Assembly (NCBI RefSeq): GCF_002014825.1 | Contig: NZ_MUYU01000008.1 | Span: forward strand, 1-62,210 | Reading direction: 5' to 3' | DNA length: 62,210 nt | Source of the DNA: Moraxella pluranimalium | Lineage (GTDB): Bacteria > Pseudomonadota > Gammaproteobacteria > Pseudomonadales > Moraxellaceae | Shown: in pieces, positions 8,276-16,966 of the stretch | Position numbering within the stretch: the first letter of the stretch is position 1 | Layout of the letters: each line of letters starts with the position of its first letter | Position numbers and translations under genes: made by a program | Notes under the pieces: generated by a model | What the model saw: the letters and a program-made list of their open reading frames with translations, nothing else | Told to the model about the DNA's origin: nothing | The model's database searches: none

Positions 8276-9646
8276 ATGATAACAAACGACCTTGCTCAAA
8301 CGGCAGTCAGTAGATTTTTAGAGCAACAGATTGACGTTAAGTCAGAAAAATTGCAAAAACAACTGCTGAAAGCTCAAGAAGATGGCAATCATGCTTTGAT
8401 AACAGAATGTCAGGCTGAAATTGACGAAATCAAACAAAAATTTGAACGTACACATTGGCTAGATTTGGCTGTGAATAGCATGGCAAAACAGCTTAAATTT
8501 GGCACGCACATTTCCAAAGGCATTCACCCTGATGCCAAAGGCGATAATGTCAATTTTATCCCTAAACAACAACGACCTAATACCTTGGTTGGCACACATA
8601 GCCTTGCTAATCCTGCATTAGATGCCAATGGCAATGCGGCAGCTCTACCTTTAGCGTCATTTTTTGATTTTGATGTAGCTGAAGGTGTAAAAGTTCGTGA
8701 TTTGATTTTAGCTGATAATGAGCAATTTATTGCGTCTTTGTCTGATGATAAAGAGACGGCAAGCGATTATCACGCACGCTTTAAACAAGTTTTACAAAGC
8801 ACGATGGAAAATCCAACGACCCATGAACGCAATAAACAAATGCTTTGGGTAACCAATGATGATACGGCTAATCATTTAGATGAACTACAATACATCAACA
8901 TTATTCCGTTATATCCATCTGCTTTATCTTATGAAGTTTATTTAAAAATTAACCAATTAAGATATTCTGATGAAAATAAAAAAGCATTAGAAAATCGTTT
9001 TAAACCCAATGCCAAACATACGCCATATGTCAGCATGAAAGATTTGGCAACTGTACAATTAGGCGGTTCAAAACCACAAAATATTAGCCAGTTGATGAGC
9101 CGACAAGGCGGTCGCAATTATTTATTGCCATCATTACCGCCTAAAATTGCACAAAGTCGTGAATTTGCGTTATCTAAATTTGCAGAAAATTTCTTTCATA
9201 GCAAAACTTTAAAATACCATATTCGTGATGATTTTGAATATGTCATTCAAGTCGTGAAAGATGCCAGAAACAATGTAGATGTGCGTGATAAACGCAAAGA
9301 TGCGATAGACCGTATGTTGCATACCATTTTTGCCATTGCACACACATTGCAAGACAAACCAGCAGGTTGGTCAAAAGATTATGCTTTATCACTCTCGCAA
9401 AAAGTATGGTTAGACCCTTACCGTGCAGATTTGGACGGCGAAGAAGAATTTGCCCAATACAAATCCCAAAATGAATGGCAAAAAGACATTTTGGACGACT
9501 TTGCGTCATGGTTTAATAATGAATTGAGAGAGCAATTTAAAAACTTAAAATATGATATTGCCGATGCAGAATTTACCCAGTGGAAACGAGTAATTGAAGA
9601 GATGCAAGGGTTCTATCAACGTATGGGCAAAGGGGTATTTTTATGA
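8276..9646 (+). CDS. csy1: Csy1 (Cas8f), large subunit of the I-F surveillance complex
   Basis: A 456-residue protein matching Csy1/Cas8f in length (about 430-460) and operon position. With Csy2 it holds the crRNA 5' handle and recognises the CC protospacer-adjacent motif. An N-terminal charged helical region (residues 15-55) is followed by the family's mixed core, with PQNISQLMSRQGGRNYLLPS-type sequence around 262-290. Catalytic motifs are not expected. A ribosome site AAGGAAG precedes the ATG. It overlaps csy2 by four bases (ATGA), indicating translational coupling. Confidence 0.93.
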   Translation: MITNDLAQTAVSRFLEQQIDVKSEKLQKQLLKAQEDGNHALITECQAEIDEIKQKFERTHWLDLAVNSMAKQLKFGTHISKGIHPDAKGDNVNFIPKQQRPNTLVGTHSLANPALDANGNAAALPLASFFDFDVAEGVKVRDLILADNEQFIASLSDDKETASDYHARFKQVLQSTMENPTTHERNKQMLWVTNDDTANHLDELQYINIIPLYPSALSYEVYLKINQLRYSDENKKALENRFKPNAKHTPYVSMKDLATVQLGGSKPQNISQLMSRQGGRNYLLPSLPPKIAQSREFALSKFAENFFHSKTLKYHIRDDFEYVIQVVKDARNNVDVRDKRKDAIDRMLHTIFAIAHTLQDKPAGWSKDYALSLSQKVWLDPYRADLDGEEEFAQYKSQNEWQKDILDDFASWFNNELREQFKNLKYDIADAEFTQWKRVIEEMQGFYQRMGKGVFL

Positions 9647-10584
9647 GTGAAAAAATTCCAGTTGGTTACATCTATTTTCACAAAGTGGTGATTTGTGATG
9701 CCAATGCCATTTCTAGCCCTTTAACGTTTGGCTTTCCTGCGGTAACAGGGTTTACAGGTGCATTTCACGCTTTATCTCGCACCATGATGGCAGATGCACG
9801 ATTTGCTGATTTGGCATTGGGTGGTGTGTTGTTGGCGTGTTATGACTGTACGCCCAAAACTTATCGCACCAGTAAATACCGTGATTATACGTTTAATCAA
9901 ACTAGAAATCCGCTTAAAAAAGATGGCAGTACAGCGTCTATTGTGGAAGAAGGCAAATGCAATTTGGTGATGAGTTTTGCGGTAGAAGTGTTGGCAAATG
10001 ACCTGATTTCTGAGCAACTAAGTCAGGAATTAACCCAATTTTTATCGCAAGCAATTTTCAGACAGCGAATTGCAGGCGGTAGTGTAATGGGAATGGCAAA
10101 AACCGACCCTGTACGATATTTTAATCTTTATAAAGTACAAGAACTTGTGCCATTGTTAATGCCTGCATTTGTATTGATGGACGCAAGTTCAGAATTTAGT
10201 GAATTAATTACCAAAGCCCAAAGCCAAAGCCAAAACCAAAGCACAACACCGCTTGATGTGCTGTTAGATGTTTGCACATTACATCATATTCCTGAATTAG
10301 ATATTGATGGCAATACCAAATGGCATACCCAGTCCATTAAAACAGGATATGGCTGGCTTGTTCCCATGCCGATGGGGTATCAAGCGATTAGTGAGCCGTT
10401 TGACGCTGGCAAATTGGCAAATGTGCGTAATCCCGAATATCCAAGTCAATATGTAGAAGCCGTTTATGGTTTGGGCAAATGGGTGTATCCACACCATTTA
10501 AAAGACAATATTGAAACGGCTTTTTGGCGACAACAGTATGATGAAACTGGACTGTATTTACTAACACAAGCAACATCATGGTAA
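9643..10584 (+). CDS. csy2: Csy2 (Cas5f)
   Basis: A 313-residue protein of the Cas5-like I-F family, which caps the 5' end of the crRNA and pairs with Csy1. The N-terminal RAMP-type strand (VGYIYFHKVVICDANAISSP) and the glycine-rich FGFPAVTGFTGAFHALSR-like segment (residues 29-46) are typical, as is the late GYGWLVPMPMGYQAI region. Its start overlaps the csy1 stop by four bases, and 32 bases with an AAGGAG site separate it from csy3. Length agrees with the family (about 310-330). Confidence 0.92.
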   Translation: MSEKIPVGYIYFHKVVICDANAISSPLTFGFPAVTGFTGAFHALSRTMMADARFADLALGGVLLACYDCTPKTYRTSKYRDYTFNQTRNPLKKDGSTASIVEEGKCNLVMSFAVEVLANDLISEQLSQELTQFLSQAIFRQRIAGGSVMGMAKTDPVRYFNLYKVQELVPLLMPAFVLMDASSEFSELITKAQSQSQNQSTTPLDVLLDVCTLHHIPELDIDGNTKWHTQSIKTGYGWLVPMPMGYQAISEPFDAGKLANVRNPEYPSQYVEAVYGLGKWVYPHHLKDNIETAFWRQQYDETGLYLLTQATSW

Positions 10585-10616
10585 ATATTTTTAATGAAAT
10601 TTAAGGAGTTTATTTT

Positions 10617-11621
10617 ATGAGCAAATTAACGACTGCAAGCGTATTGGCATTTGAACGCAATTTGGACATTTCTGATGGTTTTATGGCACAAAAAAATAGC
10701 CAAGATGAAAAAAGCGTGGCGACTCCTGTGCGTATTCAAGAAAAATCTATTCGTGGCACAATCAGCAACCGTTTGAAAAATAGCATTACGGCTGACCCTG
10801 CCAAATTAGATGCGGAAATTGAAAAAGCTAATTTACAAAAAGTGGATTCAGCGTCTTTGTTGGAAGAAAATGACACGTTGATTGTATCGTGGACGTGCAA
10901 AGTATTGTCTTTTGACGGTAAACCAAATGTATGTAATGACCAAGCCTATCAAAGCAAATTATTGGCAACGGTACAAGGTTATTTACAAGAACACGGCGTG
11001 AAAGAATTAGCACATCGTTATGCGACCAATATCGCTAATGCTCGTTGGTTATGGCGTAACCGTGTGGGTGCAGAGAAAATTACTGTATCTGTAACGTGTA
11101 AAATCGCAGATAAAGAGCATACTTTAACCTTTGATGCGAAAAACATTTCGGTACACGATTTTGCAACGAATAATGCTGAATTAGCAACTTTGGCAAATTG
11201 GATTGAACAAGGTTTAACCAATCAAGCTTTTGTGATTTTGAATATTAAAGCCGAAGCGATTGTTGGTTACGGTCAAGAAGTGTATCCATCACAAGAGTTG
11301 ATTTTGGATACAGGTAAAACCAAAAGCAAAGAATTGTATAAAATCAATGATAAAGCGGGTATACATTCACAAAAAATTGGTAATGCCATTCGTACCATTG
11401 ATACATGGTATCCAGATGCCCAATTTCCGATTGCGATTGAACCCTATGGTGCAGTAACGACTATGGGTACAGCATTCCGCCAACCGAAACAAAAACAAGA
11501 TTTCTACACTTTATTTGACAACTGGGTGTTGAAAGATGAAAAACCGAGCGTAGAAAATCAACATTATGTGATTGCGGTGTTGATTCGTGGCGGTGTGTTT
11601 GGGGCAAGCGGGAAAGAATAA
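10617..11621 (+). CDS. csy3: Csy3 (Cas7f), backbone subunit
   Basis: A 334-residue Cas7-type RAMP protein; six copies normally form the helical backbone along the crRNA spacer. The N-terminal LTTASVLAFERNLDISDGFM and the C-terminal VLIRGGVFGASGKE are characteristic of I-F Csy3. The central NARWLWRNRVGAEKI segment fits the RNA-binding palm. A TAAGGAG ribosome site sits 8 bases before the ATG. The stop TAA shares its last base with the csy4 ATG (TAATG). Confidence 0.95.
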   Translation: MSKLTTASVLAFERNLDISDGFMAQKNSQDEKSVATPVRIQEKSIRGTISNRLKNSITADPAKLDAEIEKANLQKVDSASLLEENDTLIVSWTCKVLSFDGKPNVCNDQAYQSKLLATVQGYLQEHGVKELAHRYATNIANARWLWRNRVGAEKITVSVTCKIADKEHTLTFDAKNISVHDFATNNAELATLANWIEQGLTNQAFVILNIKAEAIVGYGQEVYPSQELILDTGKTKSKELYKINDKAGIHSQKIGNAIRTIDTWYPDAQFPIAIEPYGAVTTMGTAFRQPKQKQDFYTLFDNWVLKDEKPSVENQHYVIAVLIRGGVFGASGKE

Positions 11622-12217
11622 TGCAATTTTATCAAGAAATCACATTATTGCCTGATGTAAACCTTAGTCCATATTTTTTATGGACTAAGGTTTACACCCA
11701 ACTCCATCTTGCCTTTGTTGAACAGCAAGATGATGATGGCAAAATCGCCTACGGTGTTGCATTTCCGCAGTACCGATTAAAACCAGAAAAACAAATTGGT
11801 TTTTTAGGGTTTAAAGTGCGTGTGTTTGCCCAAACTGAAGCGGAGTTGCAGGCATTAAACCTAGCAAAATGGCTAGAGCGACTGACTGATTATGTGCATA
11901 TCACCAGTATTCGCCCTGTACCTGTGGATAAAGTGACGGGTTTCTCACACTATTACCGCGTCATTCCAAAAATGTCTTTAGATGAGCGTATTGTACATCA
12001 AGCGGCTCGCCATGATGTATCAGTAGATGCTGCACGAGAGCATTTAAAGGGCTATCAGACCCAAGCGACCATTGAGCCATATATTCAGCTCAAGAGCCAA
12101 AGTACAGGGCACAATTTTGCTTTACACATCGGCAAGCAGTCTGCCGATGGTCTGGGCGATGGCAAATTTGGTGCTTATGGACTTAGTCGCAGTGCAGGCG
12201 TGCCAGAGTTTGGGTGA
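11621..12217 (+). CDS. cas6f: Cas6f (Csy4) CRISPR RNA endoribonuclease
   Basis: A 198-residue crRNA-processing RNase. It cuts the repeat transcript at the base of the CGACC/GGTCG hairpin, leaving the 8-nt handle, then stays on the 3' hairpin. The catalytic His is H29 (QLHLAF), the same position as in the Pseudomonas enzyme; the catalytic Ser lies in KSQSTGHNF near residue 157. The C-terminal GKFGAYGLSRSAGVPEF is family-typical. It starts on the last base of the csy3 stop codon and closes the cas operon, ending 31 bases from the convergent cobalamin gene. A long perfect inverted repeat lies inside codons 12-26. Confidence 0.95.
   Translation: MQFYQEITLLPDVNLSPYFLWTKVYTQLHLAFVEQQDDDGKIAYGVAFPQYRLKPEKQIGFLGFKVRVFAQTEAELQALNLAKWLERLTDYVHITSIRPVPVDKVTGFSHYYRVIPKMSLDERIVHQAARHDVSVDAAREHLKGYQTQATIEPYIQLKSQSTGHNFALHIGKQSADGLGDGKFGAYGLSRSAGVPEFG
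11656..11696 (+). repeat. Perfect 18-bp inverted repeat inside cas6f
   Basis: Arms TGTAAACCTTAGTCCATA (11656-11673) and its exact complement (11679-11696) flank a 5-T loop. In the mRNA this would be a very stable hairpin beginning 35 bases after the cas6f ATG, within codons that encode conserved protein sequence. It is too long to be expected by chance. Confidence 0.95.
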
Positions 12218-12248
12218 TGGACGATGTTTTGGCGGAGATTCTTGCCAA

Positions 12249-12812
12249 TCATTTGTGCCACAACACTTCTGCTCCGCCATCTAGCCGTGCCACCACACGC
12301 GCTAGGATAAACAGATAATCCGATAGGCGGTTTAGATACTGTAAAGTCGTCGTACTGATATTGCCATCACGCTCGTGCAAGCGGATGACAAGCCGTTCGG
12401 CATCACGGCAGATACTGCGTGCGATGTGTGTTTGGGCGGTTGCCACCGAGCCTGCCGGCAAGATAAATTCCTTGAGATAGGGCAAATCATTATTGTGCGT
12501 CGATGCCCAGTTTTCAAGCTGTGTCACATCGCTTGCTGTGATGGCGATATAGCCGATGTCTTGGTGGTTTGGTAGGGCGATTTCGCCGCCGATATTGAAT
12601 AATTTATGCTGAATGGCGCTGATTTCATCGCAGACGGCGGGCAGTTTGTCCGCCAAATACGCCTGTAGTAGCCCCATTTGAGCATTTAGCCCATCTATGA
12701 TGCCCATCGCATCAAAACGCAAATCCGCCTTGGATAGACGGCTGCCATCGCCAAGTCCTGTTGTGCCATCATCGCCTGTGCGTGTGGTGATTTTGGATAA
12801 TCGGTTGCCCAT
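12249..12812 (-). CDS. ATP:cob(I)alamin adenosyltransferase, PduO/MMAB type
   Basis: A 187-residue member of the PduO-type corrinoid adenosyltransferases, which convert cob(I)alamin and ATP to adenosylcobalamin. The N-terminal ATP-binding motif KITTRTGDDGTTGLGDGSR (residues 7-25) and the C-terminal RSICRDAERLVIRL (132-145) with LNRLSDYLFILAR are diagnostic. Length is normal (about 180-190). It is a single gene convergent with the cas operon. No cobalamin biosynthesis neighbours are present, so it probably serves salvage. Confidence 0.93.
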   Translation of the reverse strand: MGNRLSKITTRTGDDGTTGLGDGSRLSKADLRFDAMGIIDGLNAQMGLLQAYLADKLPAVCDEISAIQHKLFNIGGEIALPNHQDIGYIAITASDVTQLENWASTHNNDLPYLKEFILPAGSVATAQTHIARSICRDAERLVIRLHERDGNISTTTLQYLNRLSDYLFILARVVARLDGGAEVLWHK

Positions 12813-12911
12813 GATGTCTCTCTTTTATTAGCTATCTTGCCATCATAGCACAAGTCTCAAATGTGTGTAAATTGTGAGTTGAGGCCGATTTTCGGCTTTG
12901 GATATTGGTAA

Positions 12912-12954
12912 AACAAAAAAGCATTCGCTGAACATGATGTCATGCGAATGCTTT
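12912..12954 (-). terminator. Terminator of the leucine-rich-repeat gene
   Basis: On the minus strand a 10-bp stem (arms 12944-12953 and 12919-12928, AAGCATTCGC/GCGAATGCTT) with a 15-base loop is followed by a T-run. It lies about 75 bases past the stop codon of the upstream minus-strand gene. Confidence 0.8.
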
Positions 12955-13028
12955 GACAGCCTTGCAAAGAATTAAGAAATAATTATTGCGAAGATGTAAT
13001 TATGTATAGTGCAAGAACTAGCTAATTG

Positions 13029-14114
13029 CTAGTCAAACATGATGTCACACTTAGGTAATAGTTCTTGCAATTCATCTTTTTGCTCATCTGTCAAATGATC
13101 GGTAATTTCCGTATTTCTCAAATCAAGAATGAGTAATTTTTGCAGAGATTTGGCAATATTAAATAAATTTTCAATATCTTCTTCTGGATCATCGGCGCCA
13201 ATACTAGTGTCGCTCAAATCAAGATGAGTAAGATTTTTGATTCCCGCTAAAGAATGTGGGATAAAACTTAGGGTATTATCATGTTTGAAGCTTAATGATT
13301 TTAATTCCGACAGATATGCCAATCTATCGAAATGTTCAAAGCAAAAGCCTACAAGCCAGCTGCCAACTTCAGACTGAGAGGCTTCAGTGACAGACAGATG
13401 CTCAAGTTCCACAATATAGTCATTGACAAGATAGGGCATTAAGGCGTCATTTGCTTCCTGATTTAATTGCTCGATAGATCTGTGGTAAATATAGAACGCA
13501 CCATCTTCATCTGTTTCACAATTATTATCACTTAATATACCCAATTGTCTTTCAAGCTCATAAAGTAGCAAAAAGCGCATATTGCTACCTGCGTTTAGCC
13601 ACCACTCCCAGTTTTCATTTGCCTTTTCATCTTCATCAATGCTTTCATCGATGTCATCGGCATCATCTTGGTGTAACTCGCCATTTAATAAGTCAATGAG
13701 TTTCGCCCCCATGGTCTGAGTATTCCAGTTCTTATCATAATCTTCATTCATGTCAGCAAAAATCAAGCGCAAAATGGCTTTGGTGCTGTCAGGAGTAATG
13801 GTGATAATATTGTTTGCAGACTGTTCAATGGTGTGTTTGTATAGCCCATCCACACCATTAAAGATGGCTGCTTTTTTGGCATCGGAAGATACTACGTTGC
13901 TAGCATCTTGTGCATGCAAAAAGTCGATAAGCTTTGCACCAAACTGCTGAGTCGTCCAACTTGTCTCATAGTCAAAACCACAATGTTTGGCGATTAGACG
14001 AAGTTGTGCTTTTGTGCTAACGGGAATAACTTTGATAGAATTGTCTTCTAAGCGCTGAATGGTGTGTTGGTGCTTGCCGTTACTGCCAAGATATTCGGCA
14101 TAATTATCACTCAT
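13029..14114 (-). CDS. Leucine-rich-repeat protein with duplicated N-terminal domain
   Basis: A protein of 361 residues if translated from 14114, where AGGAG lies 5 bases upstream. An in-frame ATG at 14237 would add 41 residues but has no ribosome site and odd sequence. Residues ~8-66 and ~85-143 are two copies of one domain: HTIQ/HTIE, then STKAQLRLI/STKAILRLI, then TTQQFGAKLIDFL/NTQTMGAKLIDLL. A very acidic linker follows (~149-165). The C-terminal quarter has leucine-rich repeats such as LTHLDLSDTSIG and LLILDLRNTEIT. There is no signal peptide, so it is probably cytoplasmic. LRRs suggest protein binding; the duplicated domain is unfamiliar to me and no function is claimed. A frameshifted small gene lies just upstream on the same strand. 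Confidence 0.75.
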   Translation of the reverse strand: MSDNYAEYLGSNGKHQHTIQRLEDNSIKVIPVSTKAQLRLIAKHCGFDYETSWTTQQFGAKLIDFLHAQDASNVVSSDAKKAAIFNGVDGLYKHTIEQSANNIITITPDSTKAILRLIFADMNEDYDKNWNTQTMGAKLIDLLNGELHQDDADDIDESIDEDEKANENWEWWLNAGSNMRFLLLYELERQLGILSDNNCETDEDGAFYIYHRSIEQLNQEANDALMPYLVNDYIVELEHLSVTEASQSEVGSWLVGFCFEHFDRLAYLSELKSLSFKHDNTLSFIPHSLAGIKNLTHLDLSDTSIGADDPEEDIENLFNIAKSLQKLLILDLRNTEITDHLTDEQKDELQELLPKCDIMFD

Positions 14115-14255
14115 AAAAACTCCTATAATTTCTGATTGCATTTCTCGTTGCGAGATAGAGAATAATGTAACTAGCATTGATTCCGACAAGCTTAAGCGCT
14201 TCATCTGTGGATTCGGTGCTAAGCCATCAGGATTCATTCATAATCTGATAAGTTA

Positions 14256-14433
14256 CTACCATTCGATTGACAGAATGATTATATCTTTTGTATTTGGGAA
14301 ACGCTTTTTAAAAGCTACAATCACAGCAGATTCGCTCTTGCCGTCTGCTCTGAAATAACTGCAATTCATTTTGTTTTTTCCCACTTGAGCTGGTATACTC
14401 AAATCGAACAGTTTTTGCTGTATATTGAGCCAT
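14256..14433 (-). pseudogene. Small gene interrupted by a frameshift at an A6 tract
   Basis: From ATG 14433 (AAGGA 8 bases upstream) the frame reads MAQYTAKTVRFEYTSSSGKK and then runs into unrelated Cys/Arg-rich sequence. After one base is removed from the six-A tract (T6 on the plus strand at 14374-14379), the frame continues as NCSYFRADGKSESAVIVAFK and KRFPNTKDIIILSIEW to a stop at 14256. The joined product would be about 58 residues and well behaved: a beta-rich start, an ADGKSESAVIVAFKKRFP helix and a final strand. It precedes the LRR gene on the same strand. It may be a true pseudogene, a phase-variable gene, or a sequencing error in a homopolymer. Family not recognised. Confidence 0.55.
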
Positions 14434-14547
14434 TAGGTTCATCCTTAATGTTTGCTAAAGCTTATTTGTATTCTACTTCTCCCTTACGCACCGTGTCAAG
14501 CTTTATGTAGAAGAAATTAGATGACCGACAAGCTTGAATACAAAGAG

Positions 14548-14576
14548 CTGAATTTTAAGAGAAGGTTTGTTATAAT
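14548..14576 (+). promoter_or_regulatory. Promoter of yggX
   Basis: CTGAAT (14548-14553) and a perfect TATAAT (14571-14576) are spaced by 17 bases, about 30 bases before the yggX ATG. The short leader contains an AAGGA ribosome site. Confidence 0.55.
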
Positions 14577-14605
14577 GGGTTGTTAAATACCACCAAGGAC
14601 TACCT

Positions 14606-14896
14606 ATGCAAACCTTTAACCCAGCTGAGCACATGGTGTTTTGTCGTAAATACAAAGAAAATTTGCCAAAACTGCCAAATCCGCCATTTCCCAATGCCAA
14701 AGGTCAAGAAATCCAAAACACCGTGTCTGCCAAGGCATGGAATGAGTGGATTGAACTACAAACCATGCTGATTAACGAAAATCATCTTAGTATGATTGAC
14801 CCAAATGCCAAAGCATTTATCAACGAACAGCGTGAAAAATTTCTTGATAATGCCGATTATCAAAAGCCGCAAGGCTACACACCGCCAAAGGCATAA
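14606..14896 (+). CDS. yggX: Probable Fe(2+)-trafficking protein YggX
   Basis: A 96-residue member of the YggX family, which protects Fe-S clusters from oxidative damage and supports iron traffic. The hallmark [20 protein letters not shown] with its single conserved Cys (residue 12) and the NEQREKFL motif near the C-terminus are present. Length is slightly above the usual 90 because of extra N-terminal residues (MQTFNPAEH). It has its own promoter and is followed 33 bases later by a thioesterase gene, with which it may be cotranscribed. Confidence 0.95.
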   Translation: MQTFNPAEHMVFCRKYKENLPKLPNPPFPNAKGQEIQNTVSAKAWNEWIELQTMLINENHLSMIDPNAKAFINEQREKFLDNADYQKPQGYTPPKA

Positions 14897-14929
14897 TCAA
14901 ATTGCATGAATTGATGGTAAGGATATGCT

Positions 14930-15412
14930 ATGCTTAAGATTGAGAATATTATTGAGCCGATTTTGGTGGGTGATGCTCGCCCAAGCAGCTTGGTAGAATT
15001 TCCCGTTGTCCATGTCCAGCCTGTCCAATGGGGCGATATGGATAGTTTTAAACATCTAAACAATGTCGCCTATTATCGTTATGCAGAGTCGGCGCGTATC
15101 AGCTATATGCGTGCGCTTGGACTCATGCATGAGCGTGAGGATTTGCTGACGATTTTGGCAGGTTCAAGTATGCAGTATCGCCGTCCGGTCAATTATCCAG
15201 ATACCTTGCTGATTGGCGTGCGTATCAAGCATCTTGGCAATACGAGCCTTGTGCAAGAATACACGGTGTTCAGTCATGACCAGCAGGCGGTTGTGGCGAT
15301 GGGCGAGGCGGTGATTGTTCGCACTGACAGTACTATGTCAAAGACGCCGTGGACGGATGCTGAGCGAGCATTGATTGAGGCTTTTGAAGGTCGCAAGTTT
15401 GAAAAAGCCTGA
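14930..15412 (+). CDS. Acyl-CoA thioesterase, hotdog fold (YbgC/FadM-like)
   Basis: A 160-residue 4HBT-type hotdog protein. The catalytic region WGDMDSFKHLNNVAYYRYAE (residues 35-54) has the Asp and the HxNN pattern of 4-hydroxybenzoyl-CoA-like thioesterases, and RRPVNYPDTLLIGVRI is the second conserved strand pair. These enzymes hydrolyse acyl-CoA thioesters in the cytoplasm. The exact substrate cannot be read from sequence. About 25 N-terminal residues precede the usual family start. It ends 60 bases before a bidirectional terminator shared with the convergent mpl. Confidence 0.85.
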   Translation: MLKIENIIEPILVGDARPSSLVEFPVVHVQPVQWGDMDSFKHLNNVAYYRYAESARISYMRALGLMHEREDLLTILAGSSMQYRRPVNYPDTLLIGVRIKHLGNTSLVQEYTVFSHDQQAVVAMGEAVIVRTDSTMSKTPWTDAERALIEAFEGRKFEKA

Positions 15413-15475
15413 CTAAGCAAGTCTTGATTGGTTCTGACCTAATTTTTTGATTTGCCAAACCAAATCATTGCAAAA

Positions 15476-15513
15476 AAACAAACCCTGCCGATGAAAGTTG
15501 GCAGGGTTTGTTT
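15476..15513. terminator. Bidirectional terminator between thioesterase and mpl
   Basis: A 14-bp perfect stem (AAACAAACCCTGCC at 15476-15489 with its complement at 15500-15513) has A/T-rich flanks on both sides and lies between two convergent genes. Confidence 0.85.
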
Positions 15514-15542
15514 GTCGATGCGCCTGAATAAGACGGATAGAA

Positions 15543-16919
15543 TTAAGCGAGTGCCGCCACAATCTTACCATGAATGCCTTCAAAGCCCCCATTTGACATG
15601 ATGATGATGGCATCACCTGCGGTGGCATTCGCCTTGATGTGGTCGATGATGGCATCGACGCTATCTAGCACTAGCTGATTTGGCGCATCACCGATGGCAT
15701 CGACAAGCCCCCAAGTCAAGCCCTTTGGTTCATACCAAATCACCTGATCAGCGAGCGATGCCGATGGCGCTAGGCTATCACGATGACTGCCAAGCTTCAT
15801 GGTGTTTGAGCGTGGTTCGATAATCGCCCAAATACGGCGGTCAGCTAGGCGTTTTTTAGCGCCATCAAGTGTCGTGGTGATGGCGGTCGGGTGGTGAGCA
15901 AAGTCATCAAAGACCAAGATGTCATTCACATCACCGATCAGCTCCATACGGCGCTTGATGCCACCGAAGCTTGATAGTGCAGCACAAGCTGTCTCGACGC
16001 TGACACCGATATGGTGCGCAGCGGCGATGGCGACCAGGCCATTATTGACATTGTGCAGACCGCTCATGCCCCAATGCACTTCGCCCATCTCATCGCCAAA
16101 ACGAACGCCAAATGCTGAGCCGTCAGCTGACTGTAGTGTCGCCTGCCAATCACCATCACCGTCGATGGCGGTGCGTAGCACTGGTGTCCATACGCCTTTG
16201 GCTAGGGTTTCTTCTAGGCTGTCAGTGTTTGATGGCATGATGATTTGCCCTGAGCTTGGAATCATGCGAATCATATGATGAAACTGCGTCTGAATGGCGT
16301 CCAGATTGGCAAAAATATCCGCGTGATCATATTCTAAGTTGTTCAAAATCGCAGTCGTCGGGCGATAATGCACGAACTTAGAACGCTTATCAAAAAACGC
16401 CGAATCATACTCGTCCGCTTCGATGACAAAATACTGCTCACCTAGGTGACTAGAATGAGCAAAAGCACGCTGCAAGCGTTCATCTTCGGTGGCAACGAGT
16501 GGCACACCACCAATCAAAAAGCCCGTATCAATCCCTGCATACTGCAAAATCCATGACAGCATGGTCGTGGTCGTAGTCTTGCCATGCGTACCTGCGACAG
16601 CAAGCACATGGCGATTTTTTAGCACTTGTTCATAAAGAAACTGCGGGCCCGATGTATAAGGCAGGTGCTGATCGAGCATATACTCCACCGCTTCCATGCC
16701 GCGCTTACAGGCGTTGCCCACCACCACCAAATCCGGTGCAGGGTCTAGATGTTCGGCTTTGTATCCTTCCCAAATCTCCACGCCAGCGTCTTGTAGCTGT
16801 GTGCTCATCGGTGGGTAGATGTTGGTATCTGAGCCTGTGACAGTATGACCTAGATCACGAGCCAGTAGTGCAAGCGACCCCATAAATGTGCCACAGATAC
16901 CAAGGATATGAATGTGCAT
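15543..16919 (-). CDS. mpl: Mpl, UDP-MurNAc:tripeptide ligase (murein recycling)
   Basis: A 458-residue Mur-ligase family enzyme that joins the recycled tripeptide L-Ala-gamma-D-Glu-mesoDAP to UDP-MurNAc in the cytoplasm. The N-terminal MHIHILGICGTFMGSLALLA is typical of Mpl rather than MurC. The ATP-binding loop VAGTHGKTTTT lies near residues 108-118; YRPTTAILNNLEYDHADIF and the late DDFAHHPTAI motif are also present. Length matches Mpl (about 450-460). A metal-independent paralogue, MurC, would normally sit in the dcw cluster, which is not here. It is upstream of dsbB's 3' side in the same orientation; cotranscription with dsbB/gshA is possible. Confidence 0.95.
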   Translation of the reverse strand: MHIHILGICGTFMGSLALLARDLGHTVTGSDTNIYPPMSTQLQDAGVEIWEGYKAEHLDPAPDLVVVGNACKRGMEAVEYMLDQHLPYTSGPQFLYEQVLKNRHVLAVAGTHGKTTTTTMLSWILQYAGIDTGFLIGGVPLVATEDERLQRAFAHSSHLGEQYFVIEADEYDSAFFDKRSKFVHYRPTTAILNNLEYDHADIFANLDAIQTQFHHMIRMIPSSGQIIMPSNTDSLEETLAKGVWTPVLRTAIDGDGDWQATLQSADGSAFGVRFGDEMGEVHWGMSGLHNVNNGLVAIAAAHHIGVSVETACAALSSFGGIKRRMELIGDVNDILVFDDFAHHPTAITTTLDGAKKRLADRRIWAIIEPRSNTMKLGSHRDSLAPSASLADQVIWYEPKGLTWGLVDAIGDAPNQLVLDSVDAIIDHIKANATAGDAIIIMSNGGFEGIHGKIVAALA

Positions 16920-16966
16920 AATTGACCTTTAAAACTGTAAAACTTGAAAATAATAAATGGATAAAA

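Noticed and set aside
12231..12278. GGCGGAG/CTCCGCC stem after cas6f as a cas operon terminator
   Set aside because: The loop is 34 bases and there is no T-tract, and it overlaps the end of a convergent coding sequence.
12218..12290. A frame beginning MDDVLAEILANHL just after cas6f
   Set aside because: It runs antisense through the conserved cobalamin adenosyltransferase gene and is best explained as a shadow frame.
14115..14237. 41-residue N-terminal extension of the LRR protein
   Set aside because: The extension lacks a ribosome site and protein-like pattern, while AGGAG precedes the internal ATG at 14114.
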